This document shows, piece by piece, positions 1-10,712 of a stretch of 64,000 bases of DNA. Source of the DNA: Kingdonia uniflora (Eukaryota > Streptophyta > Magnoliopsida > Ranunculales > Circaeasteraceae); the NCBI GenBank assembly GCA_014058105.1, contig JACGCM010001948.1, forward strand, positions 1,612,001-1,676,000, written 5' to 3'. Every line of letters begins with the position of its first letter. Position 1 is the stretch's first letter. Made by a program: the position numbers and the translations under genes. The notes beneath the pieces are model-generated. The model saw nothing but the letters and a program-made list of their open reading frames with translations, was not told the origin of the DNA and made no database searches.

Positions 1-2600
1 GCTTTAGGATCCTCCAGGAGAGTAGAACTATTGAAATATGCGAAGAAAGGTGTGCTCCAGTCATCGGGATCGAGACTCTCGCCCCCAATATTGATGGTAT
101 TGACTTCCATCTGGTTATTACTTAGGCATTCGAGTACTTTGATATAGAGTGTTTGAGATTTGGACTGGCCTAACATGGCTGCTATGTAGGCGAGGGCATT
201 GGCATGTCTGTTTTCGCCTAGAGGGTAATATGTAATTGAAGATTTTTCTAGAAAACGATCCATGCGCTGGCGGACGAGTGCGACATACTCAGCCATGCAA
301 CCGTTGGCCTAGTTTTTACCGGTATTATTATCGCAGAACAAGCTGGGAGCCAGTGAAGACTGTGAGTTTGGGAACACCAATTAAGTTCAAGAGCAAGATC
401 GAGACCATGTATCAAAGCTTCGTATTCGGCCATATTGTTGGAACATTAGAAATTTAACTTGACAACCTTTTTGATTCAGTCATTGGAAGGAGTAACTAGG
501 ACAATACCTATCCCAAAACTGTTAGGTCTAGCAAAACTATCGGTAAAGAGATGCCTGCCTGTGTTAGGGTTTCAAGGGTCTTTCTGTTTAGGTTGATCTT
601 CGGGTAAGTCATCTTCATGTTCTTCTCAGTCAATGTCTTCAAACGGGAAGTTGGTAAGGAAATTAACGACTGTCAGGCCCTTTTGAGATATCTATTTTTC
701 GAATGTGATGTCGTGTTCACCGAGATAGACAGATAATTGTTGTACCCGTCTTGATATATCTTTCTTGTTGATGATTTCTCGAAGAGGGTAGCTGGTGATA
801 ATACGTATGGGGTGAGCTTAGAAGTAGAGTTTGAGCTTTCGACCAGTGTAGACGAGTTAAGGAGCAATCATTCCAGTTTGGTATGTTGTGCTTCGGCAGA
901 TGTCAGAGTTTTGCTTATAAAGAATACGGGTTTCTCGATACTGGTTTCGAGTTGAATAAGGACCGAGCTAATAGAAGTATCAGTGACTACAAGATATAAG
1001 AAGAGCATTTTGCCTCCGATGGGGGTGTTTATGATAGGTGGTCGACCAAGGTAAGTTTTGAGTTCGTGGAAGACCTGTTCGCATTCGGGTATCCAATTAA
1101 CTTTAGTGTTTTTCTTTTTGGCCTTATAGACGCCTTGGTCGTGTAAGAGGAAGAAGCGCCAAACACAACGGTCAGAGGATTTTAAGATAAAATGGTTCAG
1201 GGCGGCTATTTTGCTAGTAACCTTTTGGGCATCCTTCTTAGTTCGAGGGGAAGGCATATCGATGAGGGTGTAAAATATGAGTTGGGTCGATCTCGATACC
1301 TTGTTTATTGATGAGGTGATCCAAGAATTTTCCTGAGGACACGTCGAATTGGCACTTGTCATTGTTAAGTTTCATATTGTATGTTCAAAGTATCGAAAAG
1401 ACGCCAGTCAAATCTTGTATATGGGTATGTTTTTGGAGGCTCTTACATAGTATGTCGTCAATATAAACTTCGACTGACTTGCCAAGCAGAGGTTTGAACA
1501 TGGTGGTAACAAGGCATTGGTAAGTGGCGCCTATATTTTTTAGGCCGAAGGGCATCACGTTAAAACAGTAAAGTCCTTGTTGTATCCCGAAGCCACATCT
1601 ATCTTAGATAGGCGTTCATGACCTATAGTGGTATCCAGGAGCACTGAAATGATCAGGAGAGGGAAATTGTCCTTCGGTATGTGTTTATTAAGATCTGTGA
1701 AGTCGACACAGATTTAGATCTTGCCATTCTTCTTGGGGACAACAGCAATGTTTGAGATCTAGTCGGCGTATTTGACTTCTCTGATGAAACCAGCGGCCTG
1801 AAGTTTTTCGACCTCGAGGTTAACTGCTTCTCTAATCCTCGGTGCCAAAGTGCACTTCTTCTGCTTCATGACTGTGGATTAAGAGATGAGTTCAAGTCAT
1901 TGACAGGCCAAGTTAGGGTCAACGTCGGGCATCTCATGGAAGGTCCAGGCGAAGATGTCTTTATTAGCTCGAAAGAACATTTTGAGTTCATGGCGTTCGG
2001 CCTCGTCCAAGAAATTTCTATTGAATGTGCCTCGACTAGGTCAGTTGAGTTCTATGTAAACAGTAGGTTTGACAGGTGTAGTAGAAGGGGTCGAGTTACA
2101 GATGGGGAGAGAGAGATGCATTGATTGCTATGGTTTAACAAGCTTCCTGGTAAGGTCGATCTCGGGGTGCTCGCATGAGCAGGCGAGGCATTGGGAGCCT
2201 TTCATGATCTACGTGCCACAAGGGGTAGCGAAACACAGTATTTGGTTGTAGGTAGAAGGTATAACTTTCATGGCATGAAGCCAATCACGCCCTAGAATAC
2301 CCAGATATTCAGATTTCTTGTCGATGACAAGAAAACTGGTTTGGAGGGTAACTGGACCGGTGGTGACAGGGACGCTAAGATGACCGACGGTAACTTCAGT
2401 AGCACCGTTAAAGCCTTTAAGTTTTGAAGTTGGCTGGTGTGATGAGGTCAGTTTTTTGTATGACACAGACAGTTTGGAGGAAGAGCACATCTGCAGCACT
2501 GCTCGTATCAATGATCATTGTGTGTAAGACGTGATGTTTGACCTTGATCATGATGACCAATGGGTTAGAATGGGGGAAACGGACATGAGAGGTGTCATAC
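1..2600 (-). pseudogene. G1 pol (protease-RT-RNase H-aRNase H), degenerate and cut by window start
   Basis: Aspartic protease lies at about 2560-2209; the active-site triplet reads D-T-S where G3 has D-T-G, and is followed by KLKGFNGATEVTVG and YLGILGRDWLHAMK. RT runs about 2060-1380 in broken frames, with an intact YIDD catalytic motif at 1465-1454. RNase H runs about 1362-640 with segments such as LNHFILKSSDRC and KPVFFISKTLTSAE. A second, archaeal-type RNase H lies below about 560 with AEYEALIHGLDLAL. The last readable part near 110-1 is the linker before integrase (GGESLDPDDW). Order and domain content are those of Tat-lineage elements. Frames are interrupted many times, so no functional product is expected. 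Confidence 0.75.
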
Positions 2601-2758
2601 TCGATAAAGGATATACCTTCAGGTTGGGGGCGTTGGCTAGATTTAGGTAGAAGGATGGGTAATTTCTCCTGTTAAGTAAGCTTACATCAATTTTTGACTC
2701 GTTTGCGCCTATTTCGAGTATGACCACTGTCGATGTTATTAACTTCGATGAGGTAGAG

Positions 2759-4396
2759 TTAGAAAATATGTACCTCAACTGGGTTGGTATTTAGAGCGGG
2801 TAGGGGAGTGAGATACAACCCATCGAGATAGCGGGGGAAATCGGCGACATATCGATGCAGACAACCTACTTTTAGAATTATCTCCAACGATCGTTGCAGA
2901 GCATAGCATTTATTTGTGGGGTGGCAATTGCATTTATGATTTTGGCAGTAAGGCTCATCTTTTCTAATCTCGATGGGGAAGGGAGTGCGCCAGATAAGAT
3001 CGGCCTGGATGTGTGTGATAAGGGTGCTGATAGGAACAGTGAGTATTGGTAGGATAGGCATAGGCCATTTTTTACGAGGTTTGGAAGACTGAGCATCAAA
3101 TTGAGGGAATTTGCGGTTGTCATTCTCTTGCGAGATGGGAGTGACCATGGGTATAGTCGATGGTCGAGGTTTACTGTGCTTGGTGCTCGAGGCTTGCCCC
3201 TGGCAATTAAATTTGCGAAGGCTTTCAAGGTCGATGTACCCATTGACCTTTGATAGCATCTCCTTGAGTGTTCATAGTTTTTGGAGCACAATGTACTCCT
3301 TAACGTGACTATGGTATGGCATAGCGTTAGAGTACGTGAGAACGACATTTGCACAATCGAGGTTTTTGACTTTGTGCGACTCGTCGAGAAAATGCTTAGT
3401 AAAAGTTTCTAGCATTTCGTTGGGTGATTTATGGAAGTTGAAGATAGCATCAACTCGGACCTCACGGTCATTATTAAAGGCGAACTTGGAGATGAAAAGG
3501 TTCGATAATTGTTTGAAACTTTGGATGGATCAATTAGGGAGGTTGTGGTACCATTTGAGAGGGCTGTCAGTGAGACTGGTAGAAAACATGTGATACAAGA
3601 TGTGGTCGGCTGTAGAATACAGGCTTAAAACATTTTGGAATTCAAGGACATGCGATTGAGGGTCAGTATTGCAGTGTTTACAGATTTTTGGGGTATGGTA
3701 ATTTGGAGGTACCTCGACAGCGAGGAGCATCGGGCAAATCAGGTTGTTTAAACGGCTCCAGGAGTTCAGGGTGGGGATCGCACTAATGCGAATGACGGCG
3801 TGAATTTTTTGTTCAATTTACTACTGTGTAAGGTAAGCAGGACATGGGGGAGAACACTGGAGTCAAGGGTGATGAGGTCGCGGGTTTGGGGTGTGGTCAG
3901 CATTGTATTCTTCGAGGCACTCTCGAGCAGGGCGCCGTGTGGAGGGTCGAGAAGTTGGAAAGGTTGAATCGGAAGAATCTTCCATATGGGGAATACTAAG
4001 ATGAACCGAGCCAGCGGGTATGGCAGTGAGGGCACCCTCGGCGCCAAGATGAACCGGGGGGGACCTCGATTTGGGGATGGGGACCAAGCCGGAAGCAGGC
4101 TAAAATACGCGAGGGGGCGGGTACCCGAGATCATAGAGGAGCGTCTTGGGCTTGAACCTGTTGAAGCTCACAAACAGTATGGCGCTGTCAGTCGTTCTCG
4201 TCTAAAAGGCACTGTCGTTTAACCTCAAGTTCCTATTGTTTGTCTTTGGGTTCAATACACAACTGGTTGTTATGGCACTCCTCGGCTTGGGCAAATTGTT
4301 GGCTGATGAGGGCAAGTTGAACCGCTATACTGTCGGTGGAGTTTTTAACGATGGCAGACGTTGAGCGTAGGGTAGGGGCCTCGGGGTGTGGCTATA
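2759..4396 (-). pseudogene. G1 gag (degenerate)
   Basis: Capsid/nucleocapsid polyprotein of the G1 element. The middle section (3730-3530) contains PPNYHTPKICKH and SLTDSPLKWYHNLP, which match G3 gag (PPNFRAPKISKY, SLTDSPIRWYHNLP). The C-terminal section (3259-2759) ends in a Cys/His cluster CQNHKCNCHPTNKC with C-x2-H-x4-H-x4-C spacing. That differs from the usual retroviral CCHC knuckle, but the same spacing occurs in G3 and G4. Frames change several times and the likely first codon near 4396 is ATA rather than ATG, so the copy is dead. It is followed by protease without a clear gap. Confidence 0.7.
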
Positions 4397-4436
4397 AGGG
4401 GAAAGAAAGAGAAAAGAGGGATTGGGCAGGGTAGGT

Positions 4437-4454
4437 GTAGCACAGACTGTGCCA
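4437..4454 (-). other. G1 primer-binding site
   Basis: The minus strand reads TGGCACAGTCTGTGCTAC two bases inside the LTR end, the place and TGG start expected for a tRNA primer site. It is diverged from the TGGCGCCGTCTGTGGG of G4. The tRNA species cannot be assigned by eye. Confidence 0.6.
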
Positions 4455-4456
4455 AA

Positions 4457-5156
4457 TGAAGGGGCCAAGTTTCGTGGGAGGGAAAACTAGCTCTTACACC
4501 ATGGGGTTTATCTTTGACTAGGGGCTTAAGCAAGTATATAAGGCAATAATACACTATATTACTGTACTAACACACTTGCATGGAGTCCTATAATTGGTTT
4601 CTCCACGACCTCTAGTAAGGATTTGAATGATTTATGATATATATTGAGTTAGATGACAGATCGAGTAAGAAGTAGGTTACAGGGTATTCGAAGGTAATCT
4701 TGTTAGGGGTTTTAGAGAGAGTTTTTCTAACCCCTTCATAGTGTCCCTTCCTTCTTATTTATAGGAGATGGAAAAGGGGTGAGTCACCATGGGAGGTCAG
4801 ATTACATGTATATCCTTTGGGACAGCTGTTTTGTACGTTAAGTCGGTTCTAATACTGTAGTTATCTGGCGGCTCGCTTTACTGTTATGTCTGGTGAGCTG
4901 GCTATCAGGTGTGTGTGCCTTCAACCATGTATAACTTTGGTCGAGGTTTTCTCTTAGGCTGAGTTTTGGTACTGATTGTTTGTCTCTGTCTTTTACCACG
5001 TAGTTAGCTTCGATTATGTCTTCGAGTGTTTGGTTAATCTTGTGAGGCTTTGTAGAATCTCTTGCTAGTCTTGTTGGGCTTTGAGTCTCTAGGTAGGCTT
5101 CGATGTAACCTTCGAGTATTTGACTGATGCTGGAAGGCTACGAGTAGGCTACTATA
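4457..5156 (-). repeat. G1 5' LTR
   Basis: On the minus strand it begins TATAGTAGCC, matching TGTAGTAGCC of the G3 LTRs with one change, and ends at the GGCCCCTTCA equivalent of G3's GGCCCCTACA. Internal parts match the G3 LTR, including the block around the leader. A TATA-like CTATAAATAAG lies at 4754-4764 on the minus strand. Length is about 700 bp, against 717 and 705 bp for the two G3 LTRs. Confidence 0.8.
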
Positions 5157-5527
5157 GTCTATACTATCACCATTTATGTTGGATCCTAATGGGATTTCAA
5201 TCCATCTGCTTGGAGACTTAAGTACATAGTTGCTAAAGAGTTAAGATTGTAAACTTTGTTCTTGGGAATTATTAACTACTTGCTAGAAACATGAAGGTTA
5301 TCCCATGTGTACTAGCCTGCGCTGACTACTTTTATACTCAAGCAATTGATGGTAATCAAGTCTGCGTTAGCAAATCATAGAAACTCCTTAAGTTGATATC
5401 TTCAATAGTGAGGTCGGATACATAAGCTAACTCTAAATTGGTTAACCCCCGATAGGTTACTAGTATTCTTAGTTCGGGTTAAAATAGTAGGTGAGTTTGG
5501 GCAGGTTACTATCATACCTATAGTTCT
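5157..5527. other. Unassigned spacer between G1 and G2
   Basis: The 371 bp between the G1 5' LTR and the G2 3' LTR contain no open frame or repeat that I recognise. It may be host DNA flanking both insertions. No TSD can be tested, because one end of each element is missing or outside the window. Confidence 0.4.
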
Positions 5528-6258
5528 TGTAATAGCCTAATTCTGAGAATCGGTCTTAGCCTTTACACCAAATGTGCTTAGAATGCTCACAAGCAGTAAA
5601 TAATAGATAACATGATGATTTAGTGTGGAAAACCTTTGAATAGGTTAAAAACTACGACCTCTCTTGAGGATTTTAGAAAGAGAGAGATAGATCTTATTGA
5701 GAGTGCTAATTTATTACAATGAGCGTTCTGAGTATTTGAGTATAGAGTGTTAGAGTGAGAATTCTTCTGTCCATCATCTAGAATTTTCTGGTCCTATAAT
5801 ATGACTGTTTGACGACCATTAAGATTCTTAATGATGGACTTTACAAAATATATGTTTGATTATTCTCTGACCAAATTGTGTAGCGTTCTGATCCTTGTTA
5901 CTACATAACAGTTTTATAGATGACTGTACATTTACTTATCTCGACCTATTGGTGTAGAGGTCAAAGGTGATGACTCAAACTTAGGGATACTGAATATGTC
6001 TTTAGTAGTTCTTCATGTATGTTGATGAGTTCGAGGATAAAGTATGAGTCCAAGATGCGAAATAAGGTTATTACAAGACGACTCTCAACCAAAAGCATGA
6101 GAGGTATCACGGATGAGTGGTGTTGGTTGAGAAACTTGTGTTATTCCTTATGTTGCTGTCATGCTGCAAATGTGCCATGTGCTCTGTTGATGAGGTTAAA
6201 AGTTCATATGTAGTTCGAAGATGAAGCATGAGTCCGAGATACGGAATAAGCCACTATA
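5528..6258 (-). repeat. G2 3' LTR
   Basis: The minus-strand 3' end (GGCTATTACA at 5528) and 5' end (TATAGTGGCTTATTCC at 6258) match the ends of the solo LTR at 49788-50479 (TGTAGTGGCTTAG ... GGCTATTACA). Internal stretches around 5900-5990 match the reverse complement of about 50000-50060. No primer-binding site adjoins 5528, so this is the 3' copy. The LTR 5' region carries a tandem duplication, given separately. Confidence 0.75.
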
Positions 6259-6400
6259 ACCACCCCCTCTCAGCCAACAGTACGAGAAACCTTGTGGGTG
6301 AGTGGTATTGGTTGAGAAGTGTCATTAATGTTGTAGTTAATATCTGGGAATCATTTCCAATGTATATTCATGAGTATCAATTTGTGGCTTTTGGGTTTCC
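6030..6400. repeat. 184-bp diverged tandem duplication spanning the G2 LTR/internal junction
   Basis: The block starting TTCGAGGATAAAGTATGAG at 6030 recurs as TTCGAAGATGAAGCATGAG at 6214. Both copies continue through the LTR start (TTATTAC.. / CACTATA..), the CTCTCA(A/G)CCAA purine-tract side and the GGTGTTGGTTGAGAA / GGTATTGGTTGAGAA segment. The duplicated unit therefore includes part of the LTR and part of the internal region. Confidence 0.7.
6259..6275 (-). other. G2 polypurine tract
   Basis: On the minus strand, GGCTGAGAGGGGGTGG immediately precedes the LTR start. It closely resembles the GCTGAGAGGGGGCGA tract in front of the G3 3' LTR, as expected for the plus-strand priming site. Confidence 0.65.
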
Positions 6401-6591
6401 GAGAACCAATGATTTTAATCAATGCTGTTTGTATGGGAAATCCTTCTTACGTTGGGAATTTGAAGAGTCAGCTTTAAATGTTGATCACATTGTAAAAAGT
6501 ATTATGAGGTGAGTGTAACGAACCAAGTCTTTGTTACTGAACTATTTTCTTCTCTGTGTTTGTTTTTGTACTTAAAATCTTCTATTGTTAG

Positions 6592-7032
6592 GAGGATGGT
6601 TACTACAGGAATCGGGCTCGAGAGTCTAGGATTTATAGGAAGATGAAAGAACTGTGCATCAGGTATTTCGGATACCAGCCATTACATCTGCCAATGCCAA
6701 TTCCTGTGCCTCCCACTTATCATCATATGTCATATGAAGTGATGGAGGTAGGGGATAACTATTATCTGATGGTACGTTTCCACTATCTATTAACATCGGA
6801 GGCGGAGCGCTGAAATGGGTTTTGGTTGCTGGCGGGGGAGGCTGTGACAACTGAAGTTGAAGCGGCAAGCGTTCGTCCGAGGGAGTTTCGTTGGTACCCT
6901 AGTAATGAGTGGGTCTTGTTAATGAAATAAGACCTTCTGTCTATCTCTAGCATGCGGGGAGGTGAGGGTTATGGTGGAAGAGGTGGTAATGTCAGAGGTT
7001 TTTCTTCCTGGGACCATAGATATTGGCCCTGA
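6592..7032 (+). pseudogene. Small antisense ORF, copy nearest the LTR, of G2
   Basis: One reading frame of about 147 codons, interrupted by two stops (6811, 6928), runs opposite to G2 pol. It starts after a good 3' splice-site sequence (TTCTATTGTTAG) and contains KELCIRYFG, PMPIPVPPTY and HMSYEVME, then a Gly/Arg-rich tail ending DHRYWP. The motif EL..RYFG matches the small ORFs of G3 (YELIEKFFG and VELQIRFFG) and the second G2 copy (AELCERYFR). It sits 0.33 kb inside the 3' LTR, like copy B in G3 (0.24 kb). This copy lacks the Cys cluster seen at the C terminus of the other three. The function is unknown and the relationship is inferred from short motifs and position. Confidence 0.5.
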
Positions 7033-7754
7033 AGAAGATCTTTCATCTGTAATTTACAATTCTACTATTTCCTGTTCCTTACAGCATGGGATCAAAGTTT
7101 GAAGTTACTTTAATTTGGCATCTTCTTTTTCGTTGACTCCTGAAAGGCATTTAGAACTGTAACTGTGTAAAGTAATCTGGTGGATTTGTTTGGAACATTT
7201 TATTATCTGTAAAGTATTTTATACAAGAAATTTTTAAGCTAATAAAATGTCCTCATTCGGGTATCTTGATTCTTTGTATTGAACTTGTTTGTGCAGTTTT
7301 TTGTTGTAAAATAGGAGTCTGCAAATAGGTGTTAGTTTACCATGGGGTATGATGAGGAAAATTGAGATGTAATGATTGTAATTGGTAAATGGTAGTGATA
7401 GGTGAGGTTTGAAAAATTAGAGAAGTTTGAAAATGTGGTGATATGAAGTAAATAATTTATGTAAGATGACTGGGTTGCTAAAAAGGTACATGGATTTTTT
7501 ACGATCTATGTCTTCGAACTGGATGAAAGAATGTCTCGAACTGTGGATAATTTTGATAAGAGCTAGAGGTGCCACCGCTGGATTTGCTCGTTGATATTCT
7601 GCTCTTCTAAAATTTTTCATTGAAAATATACCCTTCAGCAAAATCTGTGGGGTGATCTGGATTTATAAAGATCTTCCTGGTGACTATATAAAGTGTGATT
7701 TTTGGCTGCTATGTCTTGTATCTTCTGTAGGATTAATTTGTTGTGTGAGTAATC
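7033..7754. other. Non-coding spacer between the two small antisense ORFs of G2
   Basis: AT-rich sequence with no frame that stays open or resembles the neighbouring ORFs. Positions 7195-7330 look like a 3' untranslated or intergenic stretch (AATAAAATG near 7240). Confidence 0.4.
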
Positions 7755-8114
7755 ATGGTGAGGACGCGTTCCCAACGAGCTCATCATATAGTAGACAGCA
7801 GGTTTCAGATCAAGGTTGCTGAACTTTGTGAGCGATATTTTCGTCAACTGCTTTATAATGCTGTGTTACCGGAATGGCCATTAAATTTGATCAGGCTGGA
7901 TACCGAAGGCAGGCGTGCAGAGTATGGCCGTTTTTTTTAGTGTGATGTGTTTCGTAGGTTACTGCTGGATGCCACTGTGCGAGAGATGGCTATTTGACAA
8001 CTCACATGTGACAAAATTATTGAAGAGGATGCAAGGGCAGTAAGAGGAGAGATAATTCTTTATGGGGAGGCAAACCATCCAGGCTGCTTTAGATGTAACT
8101 ACAGAATTCTGTAA
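7755..8114 (+). pseudogene. Small antisense ORF, second copy, of G2
   Basis: A 119-codon frame with two in-frame stops (7938 TAG, and a TGA near codon 80). It begins MVRTRSQR, where G3 copy A begins MDNTPNTR; M1, T4 and R8 coincide. It carries AELCERYFR at residues 22-30, corresponding to YELIEKFFG at 25-33 of the G3 copy. The C-terminal part is acidic (KIIEEDARAV) and ends HPGCFRCNYRIL, a C-x2-C close to the C terminus like GLCMNCPAYK in G3. It lies 1.5 kb inside the 3' LTR and upstream of the large antisense ORF. I do not recognise a known family. It may be a small metal-binding or adaptor protein, but that is a guess. Confidence 0.5.
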
Positions 8115-9165
8115 AATCAAACTGTGAAAGTTCGCAATATATAAGTAGTTTGTTAGCAGTAATTTGTTTGTGTGATCATTTTTTATGGAGAACGAGGTAT
8201 AGTTTGTTGCATCGAACTGAGATGAATAAGAATGAAGTATTCTGTTTTACTGTCTTGTGTGTAGATATTGTGGATTACCGTTGTATTATTTTTAACAATT
8301 GCATAGATATCTTTGAATTTTGAATGTTGAACTATTTTTGGAATGCTGTATGATCCTGGTAGATTATAAAAGTAAAATGATTGGCCGTTTGTACTATATT
8401 GGGGAAGAGGTGCAAAATTTGTTATGGCAGATAATAGAGGCAGATGTGATGATAATAGACGTTATCGCAGAAGTCATGATAACTCTGTTACTTAAAAAGA
8501 CGTGCATGTAGATAGAGTAGGGATGGCTGATACGCGTCTGAAAGAGCTATTGTTACGAAAGCCGAGGTAGAGTATAAAAACTCGTATCTCTCTCCTTCAT
8601 AAATTATCAACAGTTGCGGAGAGAGAAAAAAGTTGTGCAAATCCCATTTTTACAGAGAGGAAATGTTTGAGTTTTGTGTGTGATTTGAGAGAGAAAGAGG
8701 TTCATTGGGTGATAAAAACCAATCTGAAAAGCGTCGGGAGCCGTCATCCTAAGGAAAACGTTCAAATAAAATAGATGATTATTGTTCTTCAAGTACAGGT
8801 TGGTAATCTGTGTCTCTGTTTGTTTGATTTGTGTTTGCTACTACTCTATATGATGTTCTCTATTTTTGTTTTCAGATTGAGGGATACAGTAGGTTGATAA
8901 TGTAGGGGTTTTATGATCTGTGAATAACTGATGAGAAAGTTAGTAGTTTTAAAGTTTTGTCATATGAAGAAGTTGTAGAGAGAGAAAATATTTATTTGGA
9001 GAAGAAGATGGAAAACTTGAAATGATTGCCTTTTATTTTTGGGAAATTATAGAGTAGGCGTGTAGACTTTGTAGAAATTTGTGTGGGCCTATTTTTATTG
9101 TATATAGGGTGTAATATGGAAAGTAAAGATAATGGTAAAATAATTTGTGTATATGTAGGTTCAAT
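8115..9165 (+). promoter_or_regulatory. Leader region upstream of the G2 antisense ORF
   Basis: No coding frame is evident. A TATATAG sequence at 9101-9107 lies about 60 bp before the antisense start codon. A plausible 5'-leader intron is seen (AAGTACAG|GTTGGTAATC near 8798 and TTTTGTTTTCAG near 8876), and another 3' splice site, TATATGTAG, lies 7 bases before the ATG at 9166. G3 has a comparable acceptor (CTTCTTCTGTAG) 6 bases before its antisense ATG. This is inference from sequence context only. Confidence 0.35.
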
Positions 9166-10007
9166 ATGCGTTCCAAACCTATAATTCCCTCAAGTAGATT
9201 TGTAGTATCTTCGAGTTCAGAAGAGACCTCATCATCAAGGAGGGAAGGCGAGAGTGATGCCATGGAAGGGACTGCAAATTGTTTTGATGTGACTGTAGAA
9301 GTTGGTGAAACCAGTAATATAGGGAAAGAGATAGATGATAAAAAAGAGAAAGATAATGCATTTGTTATATACCCAGAGAGAGTAGATGTAGGAAAAGAGT
9401 TATTAAAATATAAGAAAAAATTGCAAAGATAATAGGGAAGCTACCTGGGGAACCAAGGTCGCTGGTTTAGGACCTATGTCCCATGAAAAGGAGAGGAGGG
9501 CGGTATACTACTAAGTCCCTTACTTAGAGAAGTAGAAAAAAAAGAGAGAGATTGGTGATGATGTTACTCTTTCATACTATAACGACCTCGGCCTATCAGG
9601 CCCGAATGATGGATTTCTTTGCTACCTGAGTAAGGTCGTGTATGGGATTAGAATCCCTCAAACTTATTTTCAGAAATGGGTGATGAACAAACTGCAGTGT
9701 TGTCCTCCCCAACTAAATGGGAATGTTTATGAGATGATAAGGGTATGCGAAGCACTAAATGAGAAATAGAGAAAGGAAGGGACTGCTAAGCAGTTTAAAG
9801 CCAATGACGTATTGAAGTTTTATGAATTGAAATATGTCCAAGGTCAAAGTAGTGGTTACCTTTATAGTGACTCATCCAGGCTGAAATTTTTTGATTTTAA
9901 ATCTGCGGGTAGATCAAGGAACGATCACCTTGTATTGGTAGGGGGTAACTGTATGCAGGTTCCAGATGAACCAGCGCTCATTCTGAACCATAAATATTAT
10001 AACCCGA

Positions 10008-10087
10008 GTAAGTAACATTGATCAATCTTTGACTATCCAATATCCTATCTTCGAACTGTTAATTAATGTTATGCTTTTTTTTGTCAG
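10008..10087 (+). other. Intron 1 of the G2 antisense ORF
   Basis: Donor GTAAGT follows ...TATTATAACCCGA, and a T-rich tract ends in TTTTTTTTGTCAG. Splicing leaves phase 1 and continues in frame into NPSSAPDMTSLFDC. The same donor codon context (YNP) and phase occur in G3, and the same phase-1 acceptor in G4. Confidence 0.65.
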
Positions 10088-10626
10088 AACCCAATCCTTC
10101 CTCGGCGCCTGATATGACTAGCCTATTCGACTGCGTTGCTTGAGATCAGGACGAGTTAAAGAAAGTACTTGGTGAGCTCGGTATCTGTAGGGATAAAAGG
10201 GTAGATTCCATAGTACCCAAAGTTCAGCGAGCTCACGTGAATCGGGCTATGGTTGAAGAGAAAACTTTTTTGACTGTGGATGATGTCCTTAGTCTACCAC
10301 CTCCTGTTCCTGAAAGTTTGAAGCAGACTACTCGTAGGTCGAGAAAGTTTACTCCACAGGGTACGCCAACCACTAGGGTTACGACCACAGAATAAGAGAT
10401 CGTAAAAACTCTTCCTGTTGTGGAGGAAAGACAGGAAGTGAGTGCGATTATTCTTGCAGAAGTGGAGACGAACTTGCTAAAGCGAAAATGTCATGAGGAT
10501 GAGGGTAGCTCTCATACTATCCCTCATGCTGCGGCCAGGATAAAAGAGCAAGAGCATAAGTACTGCCTGATGGTAAGGACAGATCAGAAGCAGCTCGATA
10601 AAGAGTATCAGGAGCACGCTCTCGCA

Positions 10627-10712
10627 GTATGTGTTTGAACTCGTTATTGTCTTGTATTCAAACTAAGGGCTGGTGTTATAAACTTGTGTTTGTGTATATT
10701 TTGTACTGGAAG
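10627..10712 (+). other. Intron 2 of the G2 antisense ORF
   Basis: GTATGT...GGAAG joins EYQEHALA to LLMLLKGVKKCLDKR in phase 0, linking two open segments that lie in different genomic frames. G4 has a phase-0 intron at the homologous site, before VSRMLKGVTLGVEK. Confidence 0.6.

Larger units (their letters stand above)
1..5156 (-). mobile_element. G1: Ty3/gypsy Tat/Retand-like LTR retrotransposon, truncated by window start
   Basis: Reading from high to low coordinates, the element shows a 5' LTR (4457-5156), a primer-binding site, gag, protease, RT, RNase H and a second archaeal-type RNase H. It leaves the window before the integrase. Gag and pol segments match G3 (33757-47863) segment by segment, so G1 and G3 belong to the same or a sister family. 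All coding parts carry stops and frameshifts. The upstream target-site base candidates are 5157-5161, but the other flank is outside the window. Confidence 0.85.

Noticed and set aside
6228..6512. 94-codon frame followed by GTGAG and a downstream acceptor, as a host exon
   Set aside because: It overlaps the LTR-junction duplication of G2, so the frame is probably fortuitous, although the acceptor at 6591 may be real.
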